A stretch of 49,106 nt of DNA. It comes from Tannerellaceae bacterium. Lineage in GTDB: Bacteria > Bacteroidota > Bacteroidia > Bacteroidales > Tannerellaceae. The stretch spans positions 1 through 49,106 of the forward strand of contig JAITGL010000033.1 of the NCBI GenBank assembly GCA_031280645.1. The letters run 5' to 3'. The translations under genes were made by a program, and so were the position numbers. Below the pieces are notes generated by a model that was given only the letters and a program-made list of their open reading frames with translations, did not search any database and was not told where the DNA came from. Positions 8,583 through 16,681 of this stretch are shown here, one piece after another; the first letter of the stretch is position 1; every line of letters starts with the position of its first letter.

Positions 8583-9923
8583 ATGGCAGCCAAGCTTTGG
8601 GATAAGAACCAGGAAACCAACCGCGCCGTTGAAACCTTCACCGTAGGCCGCGACCGCGAAATGGATCTCTATCTCGCCCCGTTCGACATCATCGGATCAA
8701 TGGCGCATATCACCATGCTGCGACATGTTGGCTTGCTGACCGACGGAGAGCTCCAACCGCTACTCGCCGAGCTAAGGCGGCTATACGGCATGGCCGAGGC
8801 GGGAGAGTTTGTGATAGAAGAAGGAGTTGAAGACGTGCACTCGCAGGTTGAGCTCATGCTCACCCGGTCGCTCGGCGATACGGGCAAGAAAATACATAGC
8901 GGACGCTCGCGCAACGACCAGGTGCTGCTCGACCTCAAACTCTTCGCAAGGCATAAGATCCGCGAAACGGCAACGCTTACGGCCGACCTCGCGCAGGCTC
9001 TGCTCAGTCAGAGCCAAAAGCATAAAAACGTTATCCTCCCCGGATACACCCACCTCCAGGTAGCGATGCCCTCGTCTTTCGGACTATGGTTCGGGGCATT
9101 TGCCGAAAGCCTGGCCGACGACTTGGTTCTACTCCAGTCGGCCTTTAGGATATGCAACCGTAATCCCCTCGGATCGGCCGCCGGATACGGATCATCCTTC
9201 CCCCTCAATCGCGAGATGACAACCCGCCTGCTCGGCTTCGACTCCATGAATTACAACGTAGTGTACGCCCAGATGGGCCGCGGCAAAATGGAGCGAACCG
9301 TAGCCTTCGCAATGGCAGGCATAGCCGCAACCGTGTCGAAACTGGCCTTCGACGCCTGCATGTACAGCAGCCAGAACTTCGCATTCCTGCGACTGCCCGA
9401 CCGCTACACTACCGGCTCCAGCATAATGCCTCACAAGAAAAATCCCGACGTGTTTGAGCTTGTCAGGGCAAGATGCAACAAAATCCAGGCGCTGCCACAG
9501 CAAATTGCCATGATCTGCAATAACCTCCCCTCCGGATACTTCCGCGACCTGCAAGCCATAAAGGAAATCTTTATCCCCGCATTCGACGAGCTGGCCGACT
9601 GCCTCCGCATCACAGCCGATATAATCGGCCAAGTGGAAGTCAACCCCGGAATCGCCGACGACGATAAATACAACCTCATGTTCAGCGTTGAAGAAGTAAA
9701 CCGCCGCACTCTTGCAGGCGTACCTTTCCGCGACGCCTACAAGCAAGTAGCCCTCGAGATAGAAGCAGGCCGGTTTATCCCCCAAAAAGAAATAAATCAT
9801 ACCCACGAAGGAAGCATAGGCAATTTATGCAACGACGCCATAGCCCGCCTTATCGGCGACGCCATGGCCGGCTTTAATTTCAGCCGCATCGCCGAAGCCG
9901 AACAGCAATTACTCCGGCAATGA
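8583..9923 (+). CDS. argH: Argininosuccinate lyase
   Basis: The 446-residue product has the fumarase/ASL superfamily signature GSSIMPHKKNP (278-288), the SGRSRNDQV substrate loop (106-114) and the GYTHLQVA block with the catalytic histidine (154-161). It splits argininosuccinate into arginine and fumarate, the last step of arginine synthesis. It is slightly shorter than the E. coli enzyme but complete in all conserved blocks. argB lies elsewhere in the window (20266), so arginine genes are scattered. The next gene, a lipoprotein, starts within its stop codon (ATGA at 9920-9923). Confidence 0.95.
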   Translation: MAAKLWDKNQETNRAVETFTVGRDREMDLYLAPFDIIGSMAHITMLRHVGLLTDGELQPLLAELRRLYGMAEAGEFVIEEGVEDVHSQVELMLTRSLGDTGKKIHSGRSRNDQVLLDLKLFARHKIRETATLTADLAQALLSQSQKHKNVILPGYTHLQVAMPSSFGLWFGAFAESLADDLVLLQSAFRICNRNPLGSAAGYGSSFPLNREMTTRLLGFDSMNYNVVYAQMGRGKMERTVAFAMAGIAATVSKLAFDACMYSSQNFAFLRLPDRYTTGSSIMPHKKNPDVFELVRARCNKIQALPQQIAMICNNLPSGYFRDLQAIKEIFIPAFDELADCLRITADIIGQVEVNPGIADDDKYNLMFSVEEVNRRTLAGVPFRDAYKQVALEIEAGRFIPQKEINHTHEGSIGNLCNDAIARLIGDAMAGFNFSRIAEAEQQLLRQ

Positions 9924-10375
9924 AAACCATCCGTCCCACCCTCGCCATCCTCGCCCTCGCCATCCTTGCCTCTTGCGAGACAACCTACCGCTCATCCATC
10001 CCCGCCGCCCCCGTGTACATCGAAATAAACCTCGACTTTGAAGACGCCGACCTCCTTCCCATCCAAGCCTCCAAGCTCTTTACCCGCGGCCAGAATATCA
10101 ACCTCGCCGTTGAGCGAGCCGGCTACGGAGGCGTACTTGTTTACCACGCCTTAGACAATAACTACTACGCCTTCGACGCCGCCTGCCCCAACGAAGCCGA
10201 CCCCTCGGCCACGGTACAGGTCGACGCCGATCGCCTCCACGCCGTATGCCGAAAATGCGACAGCCGCTACGACCTTTCGTACGGCAACGGCAACCCCGTG
10301 AGCGGCCCCTCGCGCGAGCAGCTTAAGCGATACAGGGCCGCGCTTAACGGGGCGAAAATCATCGTAGGAAATTAA
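9920..10375 (+). CDS. Lipoprotein with a degenerate Rieske-like fold
   Basis: The 151-residue product has a lipoprotein signal ending LASC (Cys19). The mature part looks like a Rieske iron-sulfur domain: a first box ACPNEADP (88-95), a second box CRKCDSRYD (110-118) and the closing GNPVSGPS (124-131). A true Rieske cluster needs Cys-x-His and Cys-x-x-His. Here both histidines are gone: the boxes read Cys89-Pro-Asn and Cys110-x-x-Cys113. So it cannot bind a classical Rieske cluster, though three cysteines remain. The gene is coupled to argH by a 4-bp overlap, and a terminator follows. Function unknown. Confidence 0.7.
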   Translation: MKTIRPTLAILALAILASCETTYRSSIPAAPVYIEINLDFEDADLLPIQASKLFTRGQNINLAVERAGYGGVLVYHALDNNYYAFDAACPNEADPSATVQVDADRLHAVCRKCDSRYDLSYGNGNPVSGPSREQLKRYRAALNGAKIIVGN

Positions 10376-10398
10376 TAATTGAAGGTTTATCGAAATGA

Positions 10399-10434
10399 AG
10401 GAGCGCCGGACTGATAATCCGGAGGCTCCTTTTT
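10399..10434 (+). terminator. Terminator of the pyrE-argH unit
   Basis: A stem made of GGAGC and CCGGA on the left pairs with TCCGG and GCTCC on the right (10400-10429), followed by TTTTT. It lies 24 bp after the lipoprotein stop. Confidence 0.8.
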
Positions 10435-10557
10435 AATGTTAAACCTCCTGGGGAATTAAAGCCTTCTAACCGCAGGCGGATCAAGCCCGCCGGGGTCGAC
10501 AACCGGCAGATCCATGCAGGGAAACCGGCCATCGCTTGCGGGAGACGGCTAATTTCT

Positions 10558-10701
10558 CCCGGGAGAAAGTTGCTTGACCCCGGGAGAAAACTCCTGGCTC
10601 CCTGGAGAAAGTTGTTGGCTCCCTGGAGAAAGTTGTTTGACCCCGGGAGCCGGCTCTTTTCTCCAGGGAGAAAATCGCCTCCCGGAAGGAAAACCGTTGC
10701 T
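10558..10701. repeat. Array B: 21-bp tandem repeat, about seven units
   Basis: Units begin CCCGGGAGAAAGTTG or CCCTGGAGAAAGTTG. They start at 10558, 10579, 10600, 10621 and 10642 (exact 21-bp steps), then an 18-bp unit at 10663 and a last unit at 10681. The heart of the unit is the palindrome CTCCCGGGAG or its variants CTCCAGGGAG and CCCTGGAG. It lies between the terminator at 10434 and the promoter of the ThuA gene. The period of seven codons keeps several frames open, giving spurious ORFs on both strands. The rest of the 10435-10557 gap shows nothing. Confidence 0.9.
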
Positions 10702-10759
10702 TCCCCGCTTTGAGCCGGCAATTTCTTTTCCGTTATCATCTCCCGACAAAAAACTTATC

Positions 10760-10767
10760 TATATTTG
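10760..10767 (+). promoter_or_regulatory. -7 box upstream of the ThuA-domain gene
   Basis: TATATTTG matches the Bacteroidota -7 consensus. The ATG is 85 bases further on, so a transcript from here would have a leader. No clear -33 element is seen. Confidence 0.45.
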
Positions 10768-10852
10768 CCGCCGGGCTTTTAGTTAAGGCGTTGCAGATAT
10801 GATGCGCGGGAGCCGGGGGTTTCAAATAATAATAACTTATAAATATTTCACC

Positions 10853-12364
10853 ATGAAAAATCTGATAACATTCTTTTTCTTTATTGCATTGGCCGTCTTT
10901 ACTTCTTCGGCTCAAACGCCCGACAAGGGGCGGATTCTTGTGATTTACGAAATAGGCGGGGGGCATGAAAAGTTTTCGCTCGAGGCTATGAAGCATGTCG
11001 AGGCTTTTGCTGCGAAAGAGGGTATGAAAATTTCGCAGATACATAGCGCTTCGGAGATAGACGACAAATATCTTTCGCGATTCTCCCTTATTATCCAGCT
11101 CGATTACCCTCCTTACGGCTGGGGAAGGGAGGCCGAGCGGGCTTTTGAAAGGTATGTAGACGAAGGGCGCGGAGGCTGGATCGGTTTCCATCATGCTTCG
11201 CTTTTGGGCGAGTTCGACGGGCATGGGATGTGGCATTGGTTTTCATCGTTCCTGGGAGGTATTCGTTTCGACAATTATATTGCCGGGCTTACGAAGGGTA
11301 CGGTTAATGTGGAGGCCGGCGGGCATCCGGTTATGAAGGGCGTTGAGAAAAGGTTTGTCCTTCCGGACGAGGAGTGGTATACGTTTAACCGCAATCCGAG
11401 GCCTAATGTGGAGGTTCTGGCGAGCGTTGACGAGGGGTCGTATAACCCGCCGTCGGATATTAAGATGGGGGATCACCCGGTGGTGTGGAGTAATCCGCAT
11501 AAGGCGGGGCGGAACGTGTATTTCCTGATGGGGCATAGCGACGTGCTCTTTTCGGTTGGGAGCTTCGCGCTTATGTTTAACAATGCGATGGAATGGGCCG
11601 CGGCCGGAGGCGAGGAGGCAAGGAACCGTTACCCTGCCGTATATGCTCGCGACCGGAGGTTTAAGGCTTTGGTTTATTACACGGAACGGGCGGAGGAGGC
11701 TCATGTTACTTTCGGGAAGCAGGGAGCGGAGTTTTTCCGGCGGCTGAATTACGGCGATGGCTTCACGCTCGACGTTGTTACGGATTTGTCGGGCATCGAC
11801 TACGGGAAGCTTTCGACTTACGATATTGTAGTTATGCTGAACGCGTCGCCGTCGTCGGCTTCCGAGCGGGATGTTTTCAGGCGGTATATGGAGAACGGCG
11901 GCGGGTGGCTGGGTTTTCATTCGGCGGCTTACAACGACAGGAATACTAACTGGCCCTGGTTTGTTGATTTCCTCGGGGGAGGAGTGTTCCATTATAATAA
12001 TTGGCCTCCGCAGCCGGTTAAGCTCGAGGTTGACAACCGCTTGCATCCCGTTACACGCAATTTGCCTCCGTCGTTCATAGCTCCGGAAAGCGAGTGGTAT
12101 GCCTGGAAGCCCTCGCCGAGGCTGAATCGCGACGTTGAAGTTCTGGTAACATTATCGCCCGATAATTTTCCGCTGGGGATAAAAGACGTGATGAACTGGG
12201 GGGATATCCCGGTGGTTTGGACAAACCGCAAGTATCGTATGCTGTACCTTAATATGGGTCACGGCGACGACGAGTTTACCGACGCTACCCAGAAGCTATT
12301 GTTTGTAAATTCGTTTCGCTGGGTGGTTGAAACGAGCGCCAAGGGCAATCCGTTTCTCAAATAA
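10853..12364 (+). CDS. Secreted protein with two ThuA-like domains
   Basis: The product (503 residues from the ATG at 10853) starts with a signal peptide (MKNLITFFFFIALAVFTSSA, cleavage near 20). Two ThuA domains follow, about 26-250 and 268-490. Each has the ThuA pattern of a Rossmann-like start, then a GGWIGFHHAS or GGWLGFHSAAY loop, HPVMKG or HPVTRN, EEWYTF or SEWYAW, and PVVW near the end with a GH(S/G)D block. ThuA proteins are glutamine-amidotransferase-like and occur in sugar catabolism. A double-domain periplasmic form is unusual. The frame is open to 10799 but only the MKN start gives a signal peptide. No sugar genes flank it. Confidence 0.8.
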   Translation: MKNLITFFFFIALAVFTSSAQTPDKGRILVIYEIGGGHEKFSLEAMKHVEAFAAKEGMKISQIHSASEIDDKYLSRFSLIIQLDYPPYGWGREAERAFERYVDEGRGGWIGFHHASLLGEFDGHGMWHWFSSFLGGIRFDNYIAGLTKGTVNVEAGGHPVMKGVEKRFVLPDEEWYTFNRNPRPNVEVLASVDEGSYNPPSDIKMGDHPVVWSNPHKAGRNVYFLMGHSDVLFSVGSFALMFNNAMEWAAAGGEEARNRYPAVYARDRRFKALVYYTERAEEAHVTFGKQGAEFFRRLNYGDGFTLDVVTDLSGIDYGKLSTYDIVVMLNASPSSASERDVFRRYMENGGGWLGFHSAAYNDRNTNWPWFVDFLGGGVFHYNNWPPQPVKLEVDNRLHPVTRNLPPSFIAPESEWYAWKPSPRLNRDVEVLVTLSPDNFPLGIKDVMNWGDIPVVWTNRKYRMLYLNMGHGDDEFTDATQKLLFVNSFRWVVETSAKGNPFLK

Positions 12365-12472
12365 GCGACATGGTATCATAATGGACGGAACAGGCTCCAA
12401 AATCTTTCAGCTATTGCAGGTATTACCGGAAAATGATTTACTTTGCAGCGCATAATCAAAAACAGCGTTAAT

Positions 12473-14017
12473 ATGGCACAAGAAGATATTTTCAAAAAAA
12501 TAATTTCGCATTGCAAAGAGTACGGTTTCGTATTCCCATCCTCCGAGATATACGACGGATTGGGCGCCGTGTATGACTATGGACAGAATGGAGTTGAGCT
12601 GAAGAATAATATAAAGCGGTATTGGTGGGACAGCATGGTATTGCTGAACGACAACGTAGTCGGGATCGACTCGGCTATCTTTATGCACCCCGCGATATGG
12701 AAAGCCTCCGGCCATGTCGACGCCTTTAACGACCCTCTTATCGACAATAAAGACTCGAAGAAACGGTACCGCGCCGACGTATTGATAGAAGAATACTTGG
12801 CCGCCCTTGACGAGAAGATAAACAAGGAAGTCGAAAAAGCCTCCGCCCGCTACGGAGCAACATTCAACGAGGAGCAATTCCGCTCTACCAACGCAAGAGT
12901 TATCGAGAACCAAACGAAGCGCAACGCCGTTCACTCACGCTTTGCCGCCGCCTTGAACGACAATAACCTTGAGGAGCTTCGACAAATCATTATAGATACC
13001 GAAATAGCATGCCCGATATCGGGAACCAGAAACTGGACGGAGGTTAGACAATTCAATTTGATGTTTTCCACTGAGATGGGGTCAACTGCGGAAGGCGCAA
13101 TGAAAGTTTACCTCCGTCCGGAAACTGCCCAGGGCATATTTGTAAACTTCCTGAACGTACAGAAAACAGGACGGATGAAAGTTCCGTTCGGAATCGCACA
13201 GATAGGGAAAGCCTTCCGCAACGAGATAGTTGCCCGGCAGTTCATTTTCCGGATGAGAGAATTTGAACAAATGGAAATGCAATTTTTTGTACGCCCCGGC
13301 GAAGAGATGGAATGGTTTAACCGATGGAAAACCATCCGCCTCAATTGGCACCGCGCAATGGGCCTTGGCGACGACAAATACCGCTACCACGACCACGACA
13401 AGCTGGCCCACTACGCCAATGCCGCCACCGACATCGAGTTTGAAATGCCCTTCGGATTCAAGGAAGTAGAAGGCATACACAGCCGCACCGACTTTGACCT
13501 CAGCCAGCACGAACAATACTCCGGCAAAAAAATACAATACTTCGACCCCGAACAAGGCCGCAACTATACCCCATACGTAATCGAAACCTCGATAGGAGTC
13601 GACCGCGTATTCCTAAGCATAATATCCGGCTCGTACGTCGACGAAAAACTGGAGAACGGCGAAAGCCGCGCACTCCTCCGCCTGCCCGCCGAGCTCGCCC
13701 CGGTAAAGCTCGCCGTACTGCCCTTAGTAAAAAAAGACGGCCTCCCCGAACGCGCGCGAGAAATAGCCGACATGTTCCGCTTCGACTTTAGATGCGCATA
13801 CGACGAAAAAGACTCCATCGGCAAGCGATATCGACGCCAGGATGCAATAGGCTCCCCCTTCTGCATCACCGTAGACCACGACACCCTGTCCAACGGCTCC
13901 GTAACCGTAAGACATCGCGACACAATGAAGCAAGACCGCGTAAGCATCGACCGGCTGTACGAAATCATATCCGCCAAAGTAGATATGAAAAACCTCCTGA
14001 AACGAATAACGGAATAA
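12473..14017 (+). CDS. glyS: Glycine--tRNA ligase, single-chain type
   Basis: The product (514 residues from the ATG at 12473) is a homodimeric-type class II glycyl-tRNA synthetase. It begins MAQEDIFKKIISHCKEYGFV with the SSEIYDGLGAVYDYG block, has the motif 2 region RPETAQGIFVNFLNV followed by GIAQIGKAFRNEI, and the motif 3 region TPYVIETSIGVDRVFLSII, then the anticodon domain. It charges tRNA-Gly in the cytoplasm; a tRNA-Gly(CCC) lies at 20116. The frame continues to a TTG at 12443, but the family N-terminus starts at MAQ. The FKBP gene follows 6 bp later. Confidence 0.95.
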   Translation: MAQEDIFKKIISHCKEYGFVFPSSEIYDGLGAVYDYGQNGVELKNNIKRYWWDSMVLLNDNVVGIDSAIFMHPAIWKASGHVDAFNDPLIDNKDSKKRYRADVLIEEYLAALDEKINKEVEKASARYGATFNEEQFRSTNARVIENQTKRNAVHSRFAAALNDNNLEELRQIIIDTEIACPISGTRNWTEVRQFNLMFSTEMGSTAEGAMKVYLRPETAQGIFVNFLNVQKTGRMKVPFGIAQIGKAFRNEIVARQFIFRMREFEQMEMQFFVRPGEEMEWFNRWKTIRLNWHRAMGLGDDKYRYHDHDKLAHYANAATDIEFEMPFGFKEVEGIHSRTDFDLSQHEQYSGKKIQYFDPEQGRNYTPYVIETSIGVDRVFLSIISGSYVDEKLENGESRALLRLPAELAPVKLAVLPLVKKDGLPERAREIADMFRFDFRCAYDEKDSIGKRYRRQDAIGSPFCITVDHDTLSNGSVTVRHRDTMKQDRVSIDRLYEIISAKVDMKNLLKRITE

Positions 14018-14023
14018 CCCAAA

Positions 14024-14557
14024 ATGACGCGCCTCACATACATCACATCATTGCTCTGCATCCTGCTCATCCTCCCCTCATGCGGCAGCTCCGACGATCC
14101 CACAATCGACGAAACCTGGAAAACAACCAACGAACAAGCCTTCGCCGCCTTCACTTACAATAGCGACTACTCCCGCATAATGTCGGCCTCAAACATGGGC
14201 TACATATATTACGCCGCATTGAAACAAGGAACCGGAACCTCAAACATATACTATACCGACACCGTAAAAGTATACTACACCGGCAGCCTCGTAACCGACT
14301 CGATATTCGACACCGCCGAACCCCCATACAAAGCCCCCCTCGAAGGAACCGTAGGAAGCTTTTGCGACGGGTTTGCAACCGCCCTCCAGCACATGCGCGC
14401 CGGCGACCGATGGGAAATATGGCTCCCCAGCGAACTCGGCTACGGAGCGGCAGGACAGACTGCCTCAACCGGCAAGTATGTAATACCCCCATACTCCACG
14501 CTAAAATTTGAAGTAGAGCTCATAAGCGTAAAAAGAAAAGGAGAATGGAAGCAATGA
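14024..14557 (+). CDS. FKBP-type peptidyl-prolyl isomerase lipoprotein
   Basis: The 177-residue product has a lipoprotein signal ending LPSC (Cys20), a linker of about 50 residues, and an FKBP domain (about 80-170): VKVYYTGSLVTDSIFDTAE, then a short insert, RAGDRWEIWLPSELGYG and IPPYSTLKFEVELISV. These cover the active-site strands of FKBP rotamases. It should act on protein folding in the periplasm. The gene lies 6 bp after glyS and is probably read with it. The tRNA-Arg gene follows 40 bp on. Confidence 0.85.
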   Translation: MTRLTYITSLLCILLILPSCGSSDDPTIDETWKTTNEQAFAAFTYNSDYSRIMSASNMGYIYYAALKQGTGTSNIYYTDTVKVYYTGSLVTDSIFDTAEPPYKAPLEGTVGSFCDGFATALQHMRAGDRWEIWLPSELGYGAAGQTASTGKYVIPPYSTLKFEVELISVKRKGEWKQ

Positions 14558-14597
14558 ATCGTAAAACAATTAATTAAAGTTTTCAATCAGATAGGCC

Positions 14598-14669
14598 GGT
14601 CTTGTAGTTCAATGGATAGAATGGAAGTTTCCTAAACTTTAGATCCGGGTTCGATTCCCGGCGAGACTA
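14598..14669 (+). tRNA. tRNA-Arg (anticodon CCT)
   Basis: A full cloverleaf of 72 bases: acceptor GGTCTTG with CGAGACT (two wobble pairs), T8 and A9, D-stem GTTC/GAAT, anticodon stem GAAGT/ACTTT with loop TTCCTAA giving anticodon CCT, and T-arm CCGGG-TTCGATT-CCCGG. The discriminator is A and the CCA end is not encoded. It reads AGG codons. A strong terminator follows at once, and a tyrosine integrase gene points toward it from 73 bp downstream. Confidence 0.95.
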
Positions 14670-14674
14670 CAAAA

Positions 14675-14713
14675 AGGTTGCCTGTGATAACCACAGGCAA
14701 CCTTCTTTTTTTT
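14675..14713 (+). terminator. Terminator after tRNA-Arg
   Basis: A perfect 12-bp stem (AGGTTGCCTGTG at 14676-14687 with its complement at 14692-14703) is followed by CTTTTTTTT. It may also serve the convergent integrase gene, since A-rich sequence precedes the stem. Confidence 0.9.
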
Positions 14714-14742
14714 GAAAAAAAGCCTGCCACACAATTCAACTC

Positions 14743-15939
14743 TCAAGAGAACTGCTTGATCACTTTAGCGTTGGCCCGGTCGATAACATTCTGTCCGAGC
14801 GAAGCCAAATAAATACGCGTAGTATTCTCGCTGCTGTGTCCCATACTCTCGCTTATAATCCGCACGGCAACACCCTTTCTAAGCGCAATTGTAGCCCACG
14901 AATGGCGAGCCGTATACGAGCTTAGCGGTTTGTCGAGCAGCAACATCCGGGATATGCGCCCCAAGCGCTTATTATGCACCCGCAGTTGCGACCCATAACA
15001 GTCGCCGGCAGAAATCCTGATAGGAAGAAGGAAATCCAAAGCAACCCGCGAACGATATTTCATCAAGATAACCTCTATGCAAGGCTCGACCTTGATAACA
15101 ATCTGCGTTCCCGTTTTGCTACGCTCGTACAACAGGTAACCGTTGCGCAGGTTTGCCTGCGTAAGATTAGCCATATCGACAAACGCCATTCCCCTCGTGT
15201 AAAAACTAAACATAAATAAATCGCGGCTGAGCCCAAGCCCATAGTCGTCGTCCAAGTCGAGCTTCAGCATACGCTGAATAATATACTCGTCGACCGACCG
15301 CTTGGCCGTTTTCGCAATCCCCGTATAAACCTGCCTGAAAGGCAGCTTCTGAGGGCTTAACCCCTCCTCTACCGCCTTATTGTAAACAGAGCGCAGCACC
15401 CTCATATAACACGAAATGCTGTTAAGCGTCAGATTATTCCTTAACAGATACGCCTCATACTGCTTCATAAGCGGAGCGTCGATAACCGACATACGCACAT
15501 CCGAAGTTTGAAGAAAACCGGCAAAGCTACGCCTGACGGTATCCATTATACTCGCGCTTTTACCACGCCCCTCAACCTTCATCTTCGAGCCGGTTTGATC
15601 CATAAAACAAAGCATATTGCCGCTCATTGTGTAATGATCAAAACAATAAGAAATCTCGTTAACATCGTAAACTTCTTTCATCTTGAGCGATTTGATAATA
15701 TCGTCGAGCCTCAGCAACTCGGCGTTAAGCCCCGACTGGATTTCTCGCAGCCGTGCAGCCCGCTCCCTGCCGCCTCTTTCAAGGCAAACACGTTCCTGGA
15801 CGGCATCCCATTCGTGCGGATACAATTTAAATCCGGTACGAACTATTTTCACTTTGCGCTTACTGATTATTTGTATAACCAAAACGCCTTTGCACCCTTC
15901 TTTAGCCGATTTGCGCAATTTAATCTTAACTGAAATCAT
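14743..15939 (-). CDS. Tyrosine-type site-specific integrase
   Basis: The 398-residue product has an N-terminal arm-type domain (about 1-90), a SAM-like core-binding domain (about 100-200) and a C-terminal catalytic domain. Catalytic residues seen are Arg249 (FYTRGMAFVDM), a Lys near 275 (ERSKTGT), Arg345 (SSYTARHSWAT), His368 and Tyr377 (GHSSENTTRIYL). This is the Bacteroides-type integrase of conjugative elements and phages. It points at tRNA-Arg 73 bp beyond its stop, the usual place for such a gene. No relaxase, excisionase or cargo is nearby, so it is a solitary remnant or a fixed single gene. All catalytic residues are intact. Confidence 0.9.
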   Translation of the reverse strand: MISVKIKLRKSAKEGCKGVLVIQIISKRKVKIVRTGFKLYPHEWDAVQERVCLERGGRERAARLREIQSGLNAELLRLDDIIKSLKMKEVYDVNEISYCFDHYTMSGNMLCFMDQTGSKMKVEGRGKSASIMDTVRRSFAGFLQTSDVRMSVIDAPLMKQYEAYLLRNNLTLNSISCYMRVLRSVYNKAVEEGLSPQKLPFRQVYTGIAKTAKRSVDEYIIQRMLKLDLDDDYGLGLSRDLFMFSFYTRGMAFVDMANLTQANLRNGYLLYERSKTGTQIVIKVEPCIEVILMKYRSRVALDFLLPIRISAGDCYGSQLRVHNKRLGRISRMLLLDKPLSSYTARHSWATIALRKGVAVRIISESMGHSSENTTRIYLASLGQNVIDRANAKVIKQFS

Positions 15940-16282
15940 GATATATATAGATTAACAGGTTAATAAATAGTGTGGCAGGCATCACATAATGATAATCTCT
16001 TTCGATAAAAGCAAGCAAGGCCGCATTAAACATGCAAAATTTAACATCTATGGTGGATATTATAGCGTTATTGGGGGAAATTCCGGCCGGGAGAGAGATA
16101 TATAACGCATAATTGACCTTGGCATAACCCGCCCCTTCTTTCTTCAATCCCCTATCCTTAAAAAGCCAAGCCTGCCCCCCATAATAGCCATACGCCGCAA
16201 AACAAGCCAAAATCAGCTAAACAACTGTAATCCTGTCTTTTCTTTATTTTACCTTTTCACCGGCCAACGGCCCGAAAACGTT
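15940..16282. other. Gene-free stretch between integrase and array C
   Basis: This AT-rich stretch lies upstream of the integrase. A 94-codon minus-strand frame crosses it into the integrase but has no family resemblance and poor codon character. I see no att repeat of the tRNA-Arg end and no other signal. Confidence 0.5.
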
Positions 16283-16513
16283 TCGTGACGTCTTGAAATT
16301 AGTCCGTGACGTCGCGAAACCTTTTCAAGTCGTCTTGAAACTAATCCGTGACGTCGCGAAATCTTTTCAAGTCGTCTTGAAATAAATCCGCGACGTCTTG
16401 AAACCTTTTCGTGTCGTCTTGAAATGAATCCGCGACGTCTTGAATAGAATCAAAGACGTCTTGAATAAAATCGAAGATGTCGCAAACAGGTTTCGCAACG
16501 TCTTCTGCAAAAA
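16283..16513. repeat. Array C: eleven 21-bp units without indels
   Basis: Eleven units start every 21 bp from 16283 to 16493 with no indel. They alternate between a GACGTCTTGAAA type (GTCGTCTTGAAA in some units) and a GACGTCGCGAAA type, so a 42-bp higher-order period is visible. The perfect dyad TTTCAA-GTCGTC-TTGAAA occurs at 16323-16340 and 16365-16382, with partly decayed versions in other units. It lies between the divergent integrase and cysK genes. Confidence 0.95.
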
Positions 16514-16624
16514 ATCAAATTATCCGGAATTTTGGGTTTAAAGGGCAAATAACCGCCCGGAGGGCGAGGAGATGGCTTTGCAGGGCCTTATTCCCTGGTC
16601 AAAAAAAATACCACTCGCGCGGTA

Positions 16625-16656
16625 TTGACATCCCCTCCGCTATCCGCTTATCTTTG
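16625..16656 (+). promoter_or_regulatory. Promoter of cysK
   Basis: A -33 element TTGACA (16625-16630) and a -7 box TATCTTTG (16649-16656) with a 21-base gap after TTG fit the Bacteroidota promoter well. The ATG of cysK is 25 bases downstream. This decides against the upstream in-frame ATG at 16625, which overlaps the -33 element. Confidence 0.7.
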
Positions 16657-16681
16657 CATATATAATTTAATAAAGAAAAGT

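Noticed and set aside
10359..10739. Minus-strand ORF with LPG-rich heptads
   Set aside because: It is array B read as seven-codon repeats and overlaps the previous gene and a terminator.
15926..16210. 94-codon minus-strand ORF
   Set aside because: It overlaps the start of the integrase, has no family resemblance and no promoter or start context.
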